In this document: piece after piece, positions 1 to 8,221 of the stretch | How the letters are laid out: the number at the start of each line of letters is the position of its first letter | Position numbering within the stretch: position 1 is the stretch's first letter | Assembly: GCA_963974645.1 (NCBI GenBank) | Contig: CAXBEA010000025.1 | Span: 1-39,201 of the forward strand | Source: Motiliproteus sp963974645 | GTDB lineage: Bacteria > Pseudomonadota > Gammaproteobacteria > Pseudomonadales > Balneatricaceae | Length of the DNA: 39,201 nt | Direction: 5' to 3' | Made by a program: the position numbers and the translations under genes | The notes under the pieces: generated by a model | Database searches by the model: none | Told to the model about the DNA's origin: nothing | What the model saw: the letters and a program-made list of their open reading frames with translations, nothing else

Positions 1-72
1 ATTGTGGCGGGTATGATCGTATTGAATTCCAGGGTTTCCCAGTCCGACGATCAATTTAACTGTGGCGGTCAC
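1..72 (-). CDS. pth: Peptidyl-tRNA hydrolase, N-terminal fragment cut by window edge
   Basis: Peptidyl-tRNA hydrolase frees peptides from tRNAs that drop off the ribosome. Only the first 24 codons are in the window. Read on the minus strand from a GTG at 72, they give the family's opening signature IVGLGNPG, followed by Y and TRHN; the Asn of that region is a conserved active-site residue. The frame stays open to position 1, so the truncation is only the window boundary. The gene lies 50 bases after the rplY stop, on the same strand, matching the widespread prs-rplY-pth order. The ribosome binding site is weak, so expression may depend on readthrough from rplY. The GTG start is inferred from the usual distance to the signature. 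Confidence 0.9.
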   Translation of the reverse strand, partial: MTATVKLIVGLGNPGIQYDHTRHN

Positions 73-122
73 AATAGGGTTGTCACTGTACAGTTACCAC
101 AATGTAGGTGTTTGTCGTCGGA

Positions 123-779
123 TTAGGCTTCTTCTGCCTCACCGGCGTCCTCGGCTACTGCGCTGTCATCCGCATCAGCAGCATCAGCATCATCGGCACT
201 ATCGCGCTTGGCAATAATGGTTGCTACGGGCTGATCATGGTCTTCGCCCTGCTGCAGAGCGGGGATCTCTACCCCTTCTGGAAGAATGATCTCAGACAGG
301 TGAACGATCTGTCCCAGCTCGACGTCTTGCATGTCTACTTCGAGGAACTCGGGTAGGTGTGCAGCATCGGAGGTGATGTCTACCTGGGTCATCAGGTGAG
401 TGACTCGTCCACCTTGCTTAACTGCACTATTCGTCTCTTGATTAGTGAAGTGTAGGGGTACAGATAGCGACAGGGTGGTGCCTTTGCCAGCGCGAAGGAA
501 GTCAGCGTGAAGGATCTGTTGCTTGGCTGGGTGGCGTTGCAGGTCTTTAACGATAACTTTCTGTACCTTGCCGTCGATATTCAGGTCGATGACGCTGGAG
601 AAGAAGGCTTCGGATTGGGTTGCCTTGATGATGTCTTTATGCAGCAGGCTCAGTGACTGAGGTGCATCACTTCCACCGTAGACAACAGCAGGGATAGTGC
701 CGGCTAAGCGACGTAGGCGGCGGCTCGCACCTTTCCCCAGGTCGGAGCGTGTTTCGGCGTTAATAACAAATGTAGACAT
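123..779 (-). CDS. rplY: 50S ribosomal protein L25, long Ctc-type
   Basis: This protein binds 5S rRNA in the large ribosomal subunit. At 218 residues it is the long (Ctc/TL5-like) form: an N-terminal L25 domain (about residues 5-95, opening FVINAETRSDLGKGASRRLR), a C-terminal beta domain (about 100-190), and an acidic tail rich in Ala, Asp and Glu from about 190. E. coli has only the short first domain; many other gammaproteobacteria carry the long form. The ATG at 779 is preceded by an AGGAAG ribosome binding site. It follows prs by 135 bases and precedes pth, a very common order. The gap to prs contains two short hairpins (844-857 and 891-909), neither with a U-tract, so cotranscription with prs is likely. 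Confidence 0.95.
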   Translation of the reverse strand: MSTFVINAETRSDLGKGASRRLRRLAGTIPAVVYGGSDAPQSLSLLHKDIIKATQSEAFFSSVIDLNIDGKVQKVIVKDLQRHPAKQQILHADFLRAGKGTTLSLSVPLHFTNQETNSAVKQGGRVTHLMTQVDITSDAAHLPEFLEVDMQDVELGQIVHLSEIILPEGVEIPALQQGEDHDQPVATIIAKRDSADDADAADADDSAVAEDAGEAEEA

Positions 780-914
780 GATGTCTTCCTTTCAAATGAG
801 ATCACAAGGCTCCTGCGACCAGAGCGATGCAATACAGTTACGTGCCTTGGTTAAGGCGTTTGCGTTCAGTGGTTGTCTCGTTGTCGGGCAGGTTTCTGGA
901 TTAGAAACCAAGCC

Positions 915-1859
915 TTACTGGAGGAACATCGCGCTGATCGATTCTTCATTGCAGACCCGGCGGATAGATTCAGCCAGCAGGTCAGACAGGGTTAGTTGGC
1001 GAATCAATTTACAGGCCTTGGCCTCATCGCTGAGCGGAATGGTATCGGTGACAACCAATTCGTCCAGGCTGGAGTTGATGACATTGGTGATCGCCTTGCC
1101 GGACAGTACCGGGTGGGTGGCGTAGGCCACGACTCGAGATGCGCCGTGCTCTTTGAGGGCGTCGGCCGCCTTGCACAGCGTGCCGGCGGTGTCACACATG
1201 TCGTCAACCAGGATGCAGGTACGGTCGGTGACGTCGCCGATAATGTGCATGACCTGGGATTCATTCGCTTTTTCGCGGCGCTTGTCGATAATCGCCAGAT
1301 CGGTGCCGAGTTGCTTGGCAACTGCGCGCGCACGGACCACTCCGCCTACGTCGGGGGAAACAACGATAGGATTTTCATATTTTTGCATCTGGATATCGTC
1401 CAGCAACACCGGCGAGCCGTAGACGTTGTCTACTGGGATATCGAAGAACCCCTGGATCTGGTCAGCATGCAAGTCGACGGTCAAAACGCGGTCGATGCCA
1501 GCGTTGGCCATCATGCTGGCGATTACCTTGGCGCTAATAGGTACCCGTGCAGAGCGTGGGCGGCGGTCTTGGCGTGCGTAGCCGAAATAGGGGACAACCG
1601 CGGTGATTCGAGTGGCTGAGGCGCGACGCAGGGCGTCGGCCATCAGGATCAGCTCCATCAGGTTGTCGTTGGTCGGTGCGCAAGTGGACTGAATAATAAA
1701 GACATCCTTGCCGCGCACGTTTTCATTGAGCTCCACTGCAATTTCGCCGTCGCTAAATTGGCCTGCGGTCACATTGCCTAAGGTGATGCAAAGCTTTCTG
1801 GCGACCTTTTTGGCCAATTCGGGATTGGCATTGCCGGTAAAGACCATGAGTTTTGACAC
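915..1859 (-). CDS. prs: Ribose-phosphate pyrophosphokinase (PRPP synthase)
   Basis: The enzyme transfers pyrophosphate from ATP to ribose 5-phosphate, giving PRPP for purine, pyrimidine, histidine, tryptophan and NAD synthesis. Visible signatures are MVFTGNANPELA at the N-terminus, the catalytic stretch DRRPRSARVPIS, the metal/ribose site around VDLHADQIQGFFDIP, and the PRPP loop CILVDDMCDTAGTL. I chose the GTG at 1859, giving 314 residues, the normal family length. The open frame continues upstream to 1943, but that extension runs through the tRNA-Gln gene and an ATG at 1901 has no good ribosome binding site. The tRNA ends 52 bases upstream, so both may share the promoter ahead of the tRNA. 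Confidence 0.95.
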   Translation of the reverse strand: MSKLMVFTGNANPELAKKVARKLCITLGNVTAGQFSDGEIAVELNENVRGKDVFIIQSTCAPTNDNLMELILMADALRRASATRITAVVPYFGYARQDRRPRSARVPISAKVIASMMANAGIDRVLTVDLHADQIQGFFDIPVDNVYGSPVLLDDIQMQKYENPIVVSPDVGGVVRARAVAKQLGTDLAIIDKRREKANESQVMHIIGDVTDRTCILVDDMCDTAGTLCKAADALKEHGASRVVAYATHPVLSGKAITNVINSSLDELVVTDTIPLSDEAKACKLIRQLTLSDLLAESIRRVCNEESISAMFLQ

Positions 1860-1911
1860 GAGGGTACCTGTAGGCAGAGAGTGAATGCTGTGGAGTTCCA
1901 TGTTGGAAAGA

Positions 1912-1986
1912 TGGCTGGGGTGGAAGGATTCGAACCTACGCATGACGGGATCAAAACCCGCTGCCTTACCGCTTGGCTACACCCCA
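1912..1986 (-). tRNA. tRNA-Gln (anticodon TTG)
   Basis: The minus strand folds as a 75-nt cloverleaf: acceptor start TGGGGTG pairing with the 3' CCCCA, a D arm with GCGGTAAGGC, an anticodon stem CGGG/CCCG with loop TTTTGAT (anticodon TTG), a T arm with GGTTCGAATCC and an encoded CCA. It sits just upstream of prs, as in Pseudomonas. Confidence 0.96.
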
Positions 1987-2038
1987 ACAAAATCCGGATC
2001 GTTCAATGCTGAATCAGCCCGGTTTTCAGAGAGGGCGT

Positions 2039-2067
2039 ATTTTCCTTGACGCGGCGTTGGTTGTCAA
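2039..2067 (-). promoter_or_regulatory. Sigma70-type promoter for tRNA-Gln and probably prs
   Basis: On the minus strand TTGACA (2062-2067) is followed after 17 bases by GAAAAT (2039-2044), matching all six -35 positions and four of six -10 positions. A GC-rich stretch follows the -10, as in stable-RNA promoters under stringent control. Predicted transcription start is near 2032, about 45 bases before the mature tRNA end. Confidence 0.6.
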
Positions 2068-2106
2068 TTAACCCCGGCTATTTTTTGGCTGCAAGCTGCA
2101 CTGTTT

Positions 2107-2739
2107 TTAAGGTGTCGATGTTGGCGGGTTCAATTGCCACTGTTTTAAAATCAGCGTCAGCTTCAGTGCCTCTCCTCTAGAGAGCTTTATTTTGCGTGGG
2201 AGCTGCGGCTGCTGGTCACTGTGGTAGTCGACATAGTCCAGAATCCAGCCCTCTTGGTTGAGTTGCTTGAGACGATTTTGGCCATCGAGGCGCTTAGAAT
2301 ATGTAGCCCCGGGTGCAGGCATTCCGCGTGCCCAGTAGCCGATCTGGCTGATCGGAATGCTCCAGCCCAGTTGTTGTTGTAGCAGTTGCGCTGCGGAGTC
2401 AGCTTGGTAGCGTTGTTCGCCTCCGATGTCGAGAGTGACACCGTTTTCGTTCGAGCCTGCGATACTGATAGCCCCTTGGCCTAGCGGACCTGCCAGGTAG
2501 ATTTGGTAATGATCGGGATGTTGTGACCAGCTGAGGTTGGCAGATGTGTCCTCCTCCTTTGTCTGGATACGGATCTTTCCCTGCACTTGCCACTGGGTTA
2601 GCGGCAGCAGCTGTTGTTGGCGTTGTTGCCAGCTTGGCGCAGGCCGGTCTTGTTGGGTTGGCGTGATTGTCTGGCTGCTACAGCCGAATAACAGCGCGCA
2701 GCATAACGCTGGGGCTACCCGCTGAAGTGTGCGGATCAC
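2107..2739 (-). CDS. lolB: Outer-membrane lipoprotein insertion protein LolB
   Basis: LolB receives lipoproteins from periplasmic LolA and inserts them into the inner leaflet of the outer membrane; it is itself a lipoprotein. The 210-residue product begins with a signal peptide ending in lipobox LLFGC, so Cys20 is the predicted lipidated residue. The mature part contains the family's pattern WQVQGKIRIQ, a beta-strand core with LAGPLGQGAI, and SQIGYWARGMPAPG. The GTG start overlaps the stop of the upstream TPR gene by four bases (GTGA), implying translational coupling. Unlike the usual Pseudomonas-type order there is no ispE after lolB; 120 bases separate it from tRNA-Gln. Confidence 0.9.
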   Translation of the reverse strand: MIRTLQRVAPALCCALLFGCSSQTITPTQQDRPAPSWQQRQQQLLPLTQWQVQGKIRIQTKEEDTSANLSWSQHPDHYQIYLAGPLGQGAISIAGSNENGVTLDIGGEQRYQADSAAQLLQQQLGWSIPISQIGYWARGMPAPGATYSKRLDGQNRLKQLNQEGWILDYVDYHSDQQPQLPRKIKLSRGEALKLTLILKQWQLNPPTSTP

Positions 2740-4478
2740 TCTATTTGTCCCGCCTTACGCATCGATTCGAGGATCTGGATGTTGTCGGGATCGCGTTGCA
2801 GAGCCTCGCGCCAAACCTGATTGGCAGCATCAAGCTTGTCAAGTTTCCAATAAACGAGGCCTAGGTGTGAGGCGATCTCGGGGTCTGGGAAGCTTTCATG
2901 GGCGCGCAACAGGTATTGCAGCGCCAGTGGGTAATTTTCCAGGTTGTAGTAGACCCAGCCCATGCTGTCTAGAATGGCGGGGTCGTTGGGTTTGAGTTTG
3001 AGTGCCTTGCGAATCAAGGCGAGAGCTTCTTGGTGGCGATCGGTGCGATCAGTCAGGCTGTAACCCAGGGCGTTCAGTGCAGTCGCGTTATCCGGTTCGA
3101 TGCCGAGTAGTCGGTTCAGATCTTGTTCCATCTGCTTGAGGTTGTCGAGCCGCTCGCCGAGCATGGCGCGGTTATAAAGTAGCTGAGTGTTAGATGGGTG
3201 CAGTTTTAGGGCCGCAGTATAGACCTGCAGTGCCTGCTGCGGCTGGTCATGATCGGTCAGCCAGCGTGCTTCTAGAACAAATAAAAGCGCACTCATATCG
3301 GGATGCTGGAGCCGACTCTGCTGGTAGATCTGTCTGAGTCTGACCTCGTCGCTTGGCTGGTTAAGCAGGTTGCCTAGCTCAGACAAGCCTGCGACTAAGT
3401 AGGGCGAATCTCCGATCTGTTTGAAGTGCTGTAGGGCTGCTTCTTGATCTTGCTTGAGCTGGGCGATTCTACCCAGGTAGTAGTGTAGCGTTGAGTTGAT
3501 GCCGAACTGCTTTACCAGCTGAGTAAAGTAGCTTTCGCTCAGGTCTATCTGGTCGTGCTCGAGCATCAGCACCCCAAGATAGAATTGCAGGTTGTGGTCA
3601 TTGGGGTGCTGGCTGCTAAGCAGCTCGGCCTGCTGTCTAGCCGCATCAAACTGACCTTTTTGCAGTAGCAATCGGGTATACAGGGTGCGCATCTGTTTAT
3701 GTTCGCGCTGATTTAACTCTTCTCTCAGGTGGCCGAGCGCAGTATCTAAGTGGCCGCTACGAGCTTGGAGGTCGGCCTCGAGGAGGATCGCGCGGTCGAA
3801 TCCGGGATCAAGGTTAAGCGCTTGTTGGGTAAGTGCCAGGGCGGGATTGTAGTCGCTGTCGAAACGTAGCAGGCTGGCTTTTGCATAGAGCAGCTTGGTT
3901 TTGTTGGGGCTGTCCTTTAATAGCTGATCGAGCAGACCTAGATAGGCCTGTCGTTCAGCAGGATGCATATTCTGGGTCCGTTCCGACAAGGCGTCTACTG
4001 TGGCCAGAATACCGTTGGACAGGGCTGCCTTCAGCAGCGGCAAGGCGCGTTCGGTTTCGCCTTGGCGTACCAGTTCTGCGGCAGCAATGCTATTGGGTTC
4101 GGGATTGTCGGGTTCGAGCTTGGACCAGAGCAAAGCGGCTTTAAGGTGGCTGTTTGGGTCCCGATACTGCTCGGCCAGATGGGTCGCATGGCGGGTGATA
4201 TTGATATCCTCGGTGCGTTCGGCTTCACGAAGATAATTGTGCAGGGTTACTTGAGGCATGTTGCGTTGAGCTGCGAACTCCGCAACGAGTAGGGCGTAGA
4301 GGGTCGATGCTTCGAAGCTGCCTTGTGTCGAGGTGGCAGGTTTCGCTTGGTGGCTGGGTTGCGTCATTTCAGCGGGCATTGTTTTGGGTTGCAATGCCGA
4401 AGTGCTGCAAGCGCCTAAAAGCAGGGTAGCGACAAGAATGCTAAGGGTGCGACGCAGGGGGAGAGTGGGTGACGACAT
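2736..4478 (-). CDS. TPR-repeat lipoprotein upstream of lolB
   Basis: A 580-residue predicted lipoprotein with signal peptide and lipobox LLGAC, giving Cys24 as the lipidation site. The rest is made of tetratricopeptide repeats, visible as repeated W/Y...A...P patterns, for example NATALNALGYSLTDRT and PAILDSMGWVYYNLENYPLA near the C-terminus. TPR arrays bind partner proteins; no catalytic motif was seen. A TPR lipoprotein between hemA and lolB is conserved in Pseudomonas (the PA4667 position), but its molecular job is not established to my knowledge. Its stop overlaps the lolB start by four bases, so it probably shares a job in envelope assembly with LolB. It diverges from hemA. Confidence 0.88.
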   Translation of the reverse strand: MSSPTLPLRRTLSILVATLLLGACSTSALQPKTMPAEMTQPSHQAKPATSTQGSFEASTLYALLVAEFAAQRNMPQVTLHNYLREAERTEDINITRHATHLAEQYRDPNSHLKAALLWSKLEPDNPEPNSIAAAELVRQGETERALPLLKAALSNGILATVDALSERTQNMHPAERQAYLGLLDQLLKDSPNKTKLLYAKASLLRFDSDYNPALALTQQALNLDPGFDRAILLEADLQARSGHLDTALGHLREELNQREHKQMRTLYTRLLLQKGQFDAARQQAELLSSQHPNDHNLQFYLGVLMLEHDQIDLSESYFTQLVKQFGINSTLHYYLGRIAQLKQDQEAALQHFKQIGDSPYLVAGLSELGNLLNQPSDEVRLRQIYQQSRLQHPDMSALLFVLEARWLTDHDQPQQALQVYTAALKLHPSNTQLLYNRAMLGERLDNLKQMEQDLNRLLGIEPDNATALNALGYSLTDRTDRHQEALALIRKALKLKPNDPAILDSMGWVYYNLENYPLALQYLLRAHESFPDPEIASHLGLVYWKLDKLDAANQVWREALQRDPDNIQILESMRKAGQIE

Positions 4479-4956
4479 AAGCTCGGGTGACCTTCTTCTG
4501 TTAGCTCGTTTGCGTTGGCTGGTATGGCGCTGCCGGTTTCTGGCTGCGCCTTAGGCACGGATTAAAATGTATCCGGTAACGATAGCTTTATCCAGGTGCT
4601 CGCGAATTAACAACCTGGGCTCTCAATCTAGAATTTCAATCTACGGCTTCGATTCATGCCTCGGCTGTCGGTTCGTTAAGAGCCTGCTTGTTTGTTATTT
4701 TGGCTCTAACAGCTTCATTAGCTATTCGCTAGCCGCTCACTACTACGCGCTCACTACTACGCGCTCACTATAAGTGGCTTGACGACCAATGTCAGTGGTC
4801 GCTGTTGCCTCAATCCGTGCTGTAGATGTGATAGACCACAAATATCTATCAATTACTGCATTGAATCGATGCATTGATTGATAGATGGCTTAATCAATAG
4901 CCTGGGAGCGTGTATTATTGGCCGCTGGAATTTTGTGTTGGGGTTCACTGGGCTCG
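4479..4956. other. Divergent intergenic region between TPR gene and hemA
   Basis: No gene was found in these 478 bases. The region must hold promoters for both neighbours. A possible hemA -10, TATTAT, lies at 4913-4918, but its -35 is poor (TTAATC at 4890-4895). An inverted repeat ATTGATT/AATCAAT at about 4874-4898 overlaps that -35 and could be an operator. A short tandem repeat at 4735-4770 is listed separately. Confidence 0.5.
4735..4770. repeat. 14-bp tandem repeat, 2.6 copies
   Basis: The unit GCTCACTACTACGC is present twice without mismatch and then partly (GCTCACTA). It lies midway in the TPR/hemA intergenic region. No binding-site meaning is evident; replication slippage is the simplest explanation. 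Confidence 0.8.
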
Positions 4957-6219
4957 ATGGCTTTATTGGCGTTAGGCATTAATCATAAGACGGCATCGGT
5001 TTCTGTCCGCGAAAAAGTGGCGTTTGCTCCTGAGCAGATGGAACACGCGCTGCTTGAGGCGTGCCAGCAGGCAGGGCTGAACGAGGTCGCGATACTTTCA
5101 ACCTGTAATCGCACCGAGCTCTACTGCTCCTCCTCTGTGGACGGCAGTCGCGCGTTATTGGAGTGGATGGGTAGATACCATGGCTTAAGCATCGATGATC
5201 TGGATTCCAGTAGTTACAGCTATTGGGATGAGGATGCAGCCACACACATGATGCGCGTTGCTTGTGGACTGGATTCATTGGTGCTGGGCGAGCCACAAAT
5301 CCTGGGTCAGTTAAAATCCTGCTATGCCGTCGCCAGTGCCGCCAAATCGGTGCATTCCGAACTGGGCCGTTTGTTTCAGCATGCCTTCTCCATCGCCAAA
5401 AAAGTACGCACTCAAACTGCGATTGGTGAGAATCCGGTATCGGTAGCCTATGCCGCGGTAAGTTTATCGCAGCATATTTTTACCGATCTGAGCAAGAGTA
5501 GCGCCCTGTTGATCGGTGCTGGCGAGACTATCGATCTGGTTGCGCAGCATCTGGCGCGTGCCGGGATCAAGAAGATGGTGGTGGCCAACCGTACCCTCGA
5601 ACGAGCACAGGGGTTGGCGCAGCAGTTTGGCGCCAGGGCGGTTCTGCTTTCTGATATCCCCGATGAGCTGGTCAATGCGGATATTGTGATCTCGTCGACG
5701 GCCAGTCCGTTGCCGATACTCGGTAAGGGCGCCGTCGAGCGAGCGCTTAAGGCACGCAAGCATAAGCCGATATTTATGGTCGATATCGCCGTCCCCCGGG
5801 ATATTGAACCGGAAGTAGGCGAGCTGTCCGATGTGTACCTCTATAGCGTGGACGATCTGCGCGAGGTGATAGAGGAAAATGTCAAATCGCGTGAAACTGC
5901 GGCTAAAGAAGCCGAAGTGCTGATCGCACAGGGGGTTCAGGTGTTTATGCTCCAGCTGCGCTCGTTGGGCGCCACCGAGACCCTGCTGGCGCTGCGTAGT
6001 AAAGCGGAGTCGATCCGCGATCAGGAGCTGAATAAGGCGCTCAAACAGCTTGAGAAGGGTAAAGATGCAGAGCAGGTGCTGGCGCAGCTGGCACGAGGTT
6101 TGACCAATAAATTGATTCACTCTCCTAGCGTCCAGATGAAGCAGGCCGCCGCTCAGGGGCGCTCTGAACTGCTTGAATTGACTCACGAACTGTTCGAGCT
6201 GTCGCTCGATAACAGCTGA
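4957..6219 (+). CDS. hemA: Glutamyl-tRNA reductase
   Basis: This enzyme reduces glutamyl-tRNA(Glu) with NADPH to glutamate-1-semialdehyde, the committed and regulated step of C5-pathway tetrapyrrole synthesis. The start at 4957 gives 420 residues and the family opening ALGINHKTASVSVREKVAF. The nucleophile is Cys50 within STCNRTELY. GEPQILGQ, the NADPH-domain motif LLIGAGETIDLVAQHLA and the C-terminal dimerisation helix are all present. A TTG 13 codons upstream (4918) was rejected because relatives start at the position chosen. prfA follows after 51 bases and prmC after that, the usual hemA-prfA-prmC cluster. It diverges from the TPR/lolB operon. Confidence 0.95.
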   Translation: MALLALGINHKTASVSVREKVAFAPEQMEHALLEACQQAGLNEVAILSTCNRTELYCSSSVDGSRALLEWMGRYHGLSIDDLDSSSYSYWDEDAATHMMRVACGLDSLVLGEPQILGQLKSCYAVASAAKSVHSELGRLFQHAFSIAKKVRTQTAIGENPVSVAYAAVSLSQHIFTDLSKSSALLIGAGETIDLVAQHLARAGIKKMVVANRTLERAQGLAQQFGARAVLLSDIPDELVNADIVISSTASPLPILGKGAVERALKARKHKPIFMVDIAVPRDIEPEVGELSDVYLYSVDDLREVIEENVKSRETAAKEAEVLIAQGVQVFMLQLRSLGATETLLALRSKAESIRDQELNKALKQLEKGKDAEQVLAQLARGLTNKLIHSPSVQMKQAAAQGRSELLELTHELFELSLDNS

Positions 6220-6270
6220 TTACTCTGCTGCCGTGCCCGAGAGGGTGTCGGTAGAATCCCGAAGGTTGCC

Positions 6271-7347
6271 ATGAAAGCTTCAATCCAGAATAAGCTCGAT
6301 ATTCTCAAAGATCGTTATGAAGAGTTGGCCGCGCTACTCAGCGATGCGGAGGTGATCAATAATCAAAACCGTTTTCGCGAGTTTTCCAGGGAATACGCAG
6401 AGCTGGAGCCGGTTGTTGAATGCTTCGGGCGTTATCTGCAAGTTGGCGAAGATCTGGCTGAAGCCGAAGAGATGCTCGACGACCCTGAAATGCGGGAGAT
6501 GGCAGAGGAGGAGATCAGGGCTGGCCAGCAGCGCCAGGAGCTGCTGGAACTAGAACTGCAGAAACTGTTGCTGCCCAAAGATCCCAACGATGGCAGTAAT
6601 ACCTTTCTTGAGGTTCGCGCCGGCACTGGCGGTGATGAGGCGGCAATTTTTGCCGGCGATCTGTTCCGGATGTATTCTCGGTATGCCGAACGTCAGGGCT
6701 GGAAGATCGAAATTATCAGTGAAAATTCTGGTGATCATGGTGGTTATAAAGAGATTATTACTCGGGTGGTGGGTAAGGACGTTTACTCAAAACTTAAGTT
6801 TGAATCGGGTGCACACCGGGTGCAGCGGGTGCCAGAAACCGAATCGCAAGGGCGGATTCATACCTCTGCCTGCACCGTTGCGGTAATGCCCGAGGCCGAA
6901 TCCACCGCTGCGATCGAGATTAAGAAAGCAGATTTGCGAATCGATACCTTCCGTGCTTCGGGTGCCGGTGGCCAGCACGTTAATAAAACCGATTCGGCGA
7001 TTCGATTGACGCACATACCTACAGGTATCGTGGTCGAGTGTCAGGAGGAGCGCTCGCAGCACAAAAACCGGGCCAAGGCGATGTCGCTGCTGAACTCGCG
7101 TATTTTGGCCGGAATTCAGGATAAAGAAGCCGCGCTCAGGGCGGATACCCGCAAAAGTTTAATCGGCAGCGGCGATCGTTCTGAGCGGATTCGAACCTAC
7201 AATTTCCCCCAAGGACGGGTCACCGACCATCGTATCAACCTGACCCTGTATAAATTGCTCGAAGTGATGCAGGGCGATGTGGATGCTGTGATCGAACCGC
7301 TGATCCAGGAGCATCAGGCCGAGCTTCTGGCGGCGATGGGCGAGTAG
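6271..7347 (+). CDS. prfA: Peptide chain release factor 1
   Basis: RF1 reads UAA and UAG in the ribosomal A site and triggers peptide release. The 358-residue length is typical. The tripeptide determinant for stop-codon recognition (PxT) is P188-E-T190, in RVPETESQGRIHTSAC. The catalytic GGQ loop lies at about residues 233-235, within RASGAGGQHVNKTDSAIRL; this Gln is the methylation target of PrmC, encoded just downstream. The N-terminal helical domain is rich in Glu and Leu. It follows hemA by 51 bases and precedes prmC by 4, consistent with one operon. RF2 is excluded by the PxT rather than SPF motif. Confidence 0.97.
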   Translation: MKASIQNKLDILKDRYEELAALLSDAEVINNQNRFREFSREYAELEPVVECFGRYLQVGEDLAEAEEMLDDPEMREMAEEEIRAGQQRQELLELELQKLLLPKDPNDGSNTFLEVRAGTGGDEAAIFAGDLFRMYSRYAERQGWKIEIISENSGDHGGYKEIITRVVGKDVYSKLKFESGAHRVQRVPETESQGRIHTSACTVAVMPEAESTAAIEIKKADLRIDTFRASGAGGQHVNKTDSAIRLTHIPTGIVVECQEERSQHKNRAKAMSLLNSRILAGIQDKEAALRADTRKSLIGSGDRSERIRTYNFPQGRVTDHRINLTLYKLLEVMQGDVDAVIEPLIQEHQAELLAAMGE

Positions 7348-7351
7348 TCTG

Positions 7352-8221
7352 ATGAGTCTGCGGATCGATCAGGCATTGGCCCGTGCCAGCGAACTTAGCC
7401 AGCTGTCCGATAGCCCGCTGCTGGATCTGCAGTTGCTCTTGGAGTCGGTACTCGCTAAGCCCCGCAGTTATCTTTATACCTGGCCTGAGCGGCAATTGAG
7501 TGATGCTCAAACGCTTCAGTTTGATGCACTGTTAACGCGGCGCATCGCGGGCGAACCTATCGCCCATATCCTTGGTTTTCGGGATTTTTGGACCCTAAAC
7601 CTCGAAGTAAATGCGTCAACCCTGATCCCGCGTCCTGAAACCGAGTTGCTGGTCGAATTGGCCTTGCAGACGCTGGATGCTACGCCGAAACGGGTTGCCG
7701 ATCTGGGTACAGGAACCGGTGCCATTGCGCTGTCACTGGCCAGCGAACGACCCGTTTGGGAGATCAGCGCCGTTGAGTACTCGGCCGCTGCTGCCGCCTT
7801 GGCCGAGCGAAATAGGGCGCGGCTTGAATTGAGCAATGTCGCTATTTTAAGCGGCTGCTGGTGCCAGCCGCTGGCCGGCGAGTTTGATCTGATTCTGAGT
7901 AATCCCCCTTATATTGATCCCGATGACCCGCATCTGCAGCAGGGTGATGTGCGTTTTGAGCCTTTGACGGCGTTGGTGGCAGACAATCACGGCCTGGCAG
8001 ATATTCAAACCATTGTGGGTCAGGCATACCCGTTGCTTAAGCCGGAGGGCTGGTTGATGCTTGAGCATGGCTATAACCAGGCTGAGGCGGTGCGCCAGCT
8101 TTTGGCTGGTGTTGGGTTTCAGCAGGTGCACAGCTGTACCGACTTGAACCAGCTGGAGCGGGTGACACTGGGCTGTCGAGCCCCCACTCAATCAGCGCTA
8201 AACGAGGAGATACAGGCATGA
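7352..8221 (+). CDS. prmC: Release factor glutamine methyltransferase
   Basis: PrmC (HemK) methylates the GGQ glutamine of RF1 and RF2 with S-adenosylmethionine, raising termination efficiency. The 289-residue protein has an N-terminal helical substrate domain and a Rossmann methyltransferase domain with SAM motif VADLGTGTGAIALSLA. The catalytic NPPY motif starts at Asn184, in SNPPYIDPDDPHL. The TLIPRPETE stretch ahead of the SAM motif is typical. It lies 4 bases after its substrate gene prfA and overlaps moeB by four bases (ATGA), so the genes are likely cotranscribed and coupled. Confidence 0.96.
   Translation: MSLRIDQALARASELSQLSDSPLLDLQLLLESVLAKPRSYLYTWPERQLSDAQTLQFDALLTRRIAGEPIAHILGFRDFWTLNLEVNASTLIPRPETELLVELALQTLDATPKRVADLGTGTGAIALSLASERPVWEISAVEYSAAAAALAERNRARLELSNVAILSGCWCQPLAGEFDLILSNPPYIDPDDPHLQQGDVRFEPLTALVADNHGLADIQTIVGQAYPLLKPEGWLMLEHGYNQAEAVRQLLAGVGFQQVHSCTDLNQLERVTLGCRAPTQSALNEEIQA

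Noticed and set aside
1860..1943. Longer prs start upstream of GTG 1859
   Set aside because: The extension runs through the tRNA-Gln gene and homologues begin at MSK-MVFTGNANP.
4918..4956. TTG start adding 13 residues to HemA
   Set aside because: Added residues are not family-like, and the next ATG gives the standard N-terminus.
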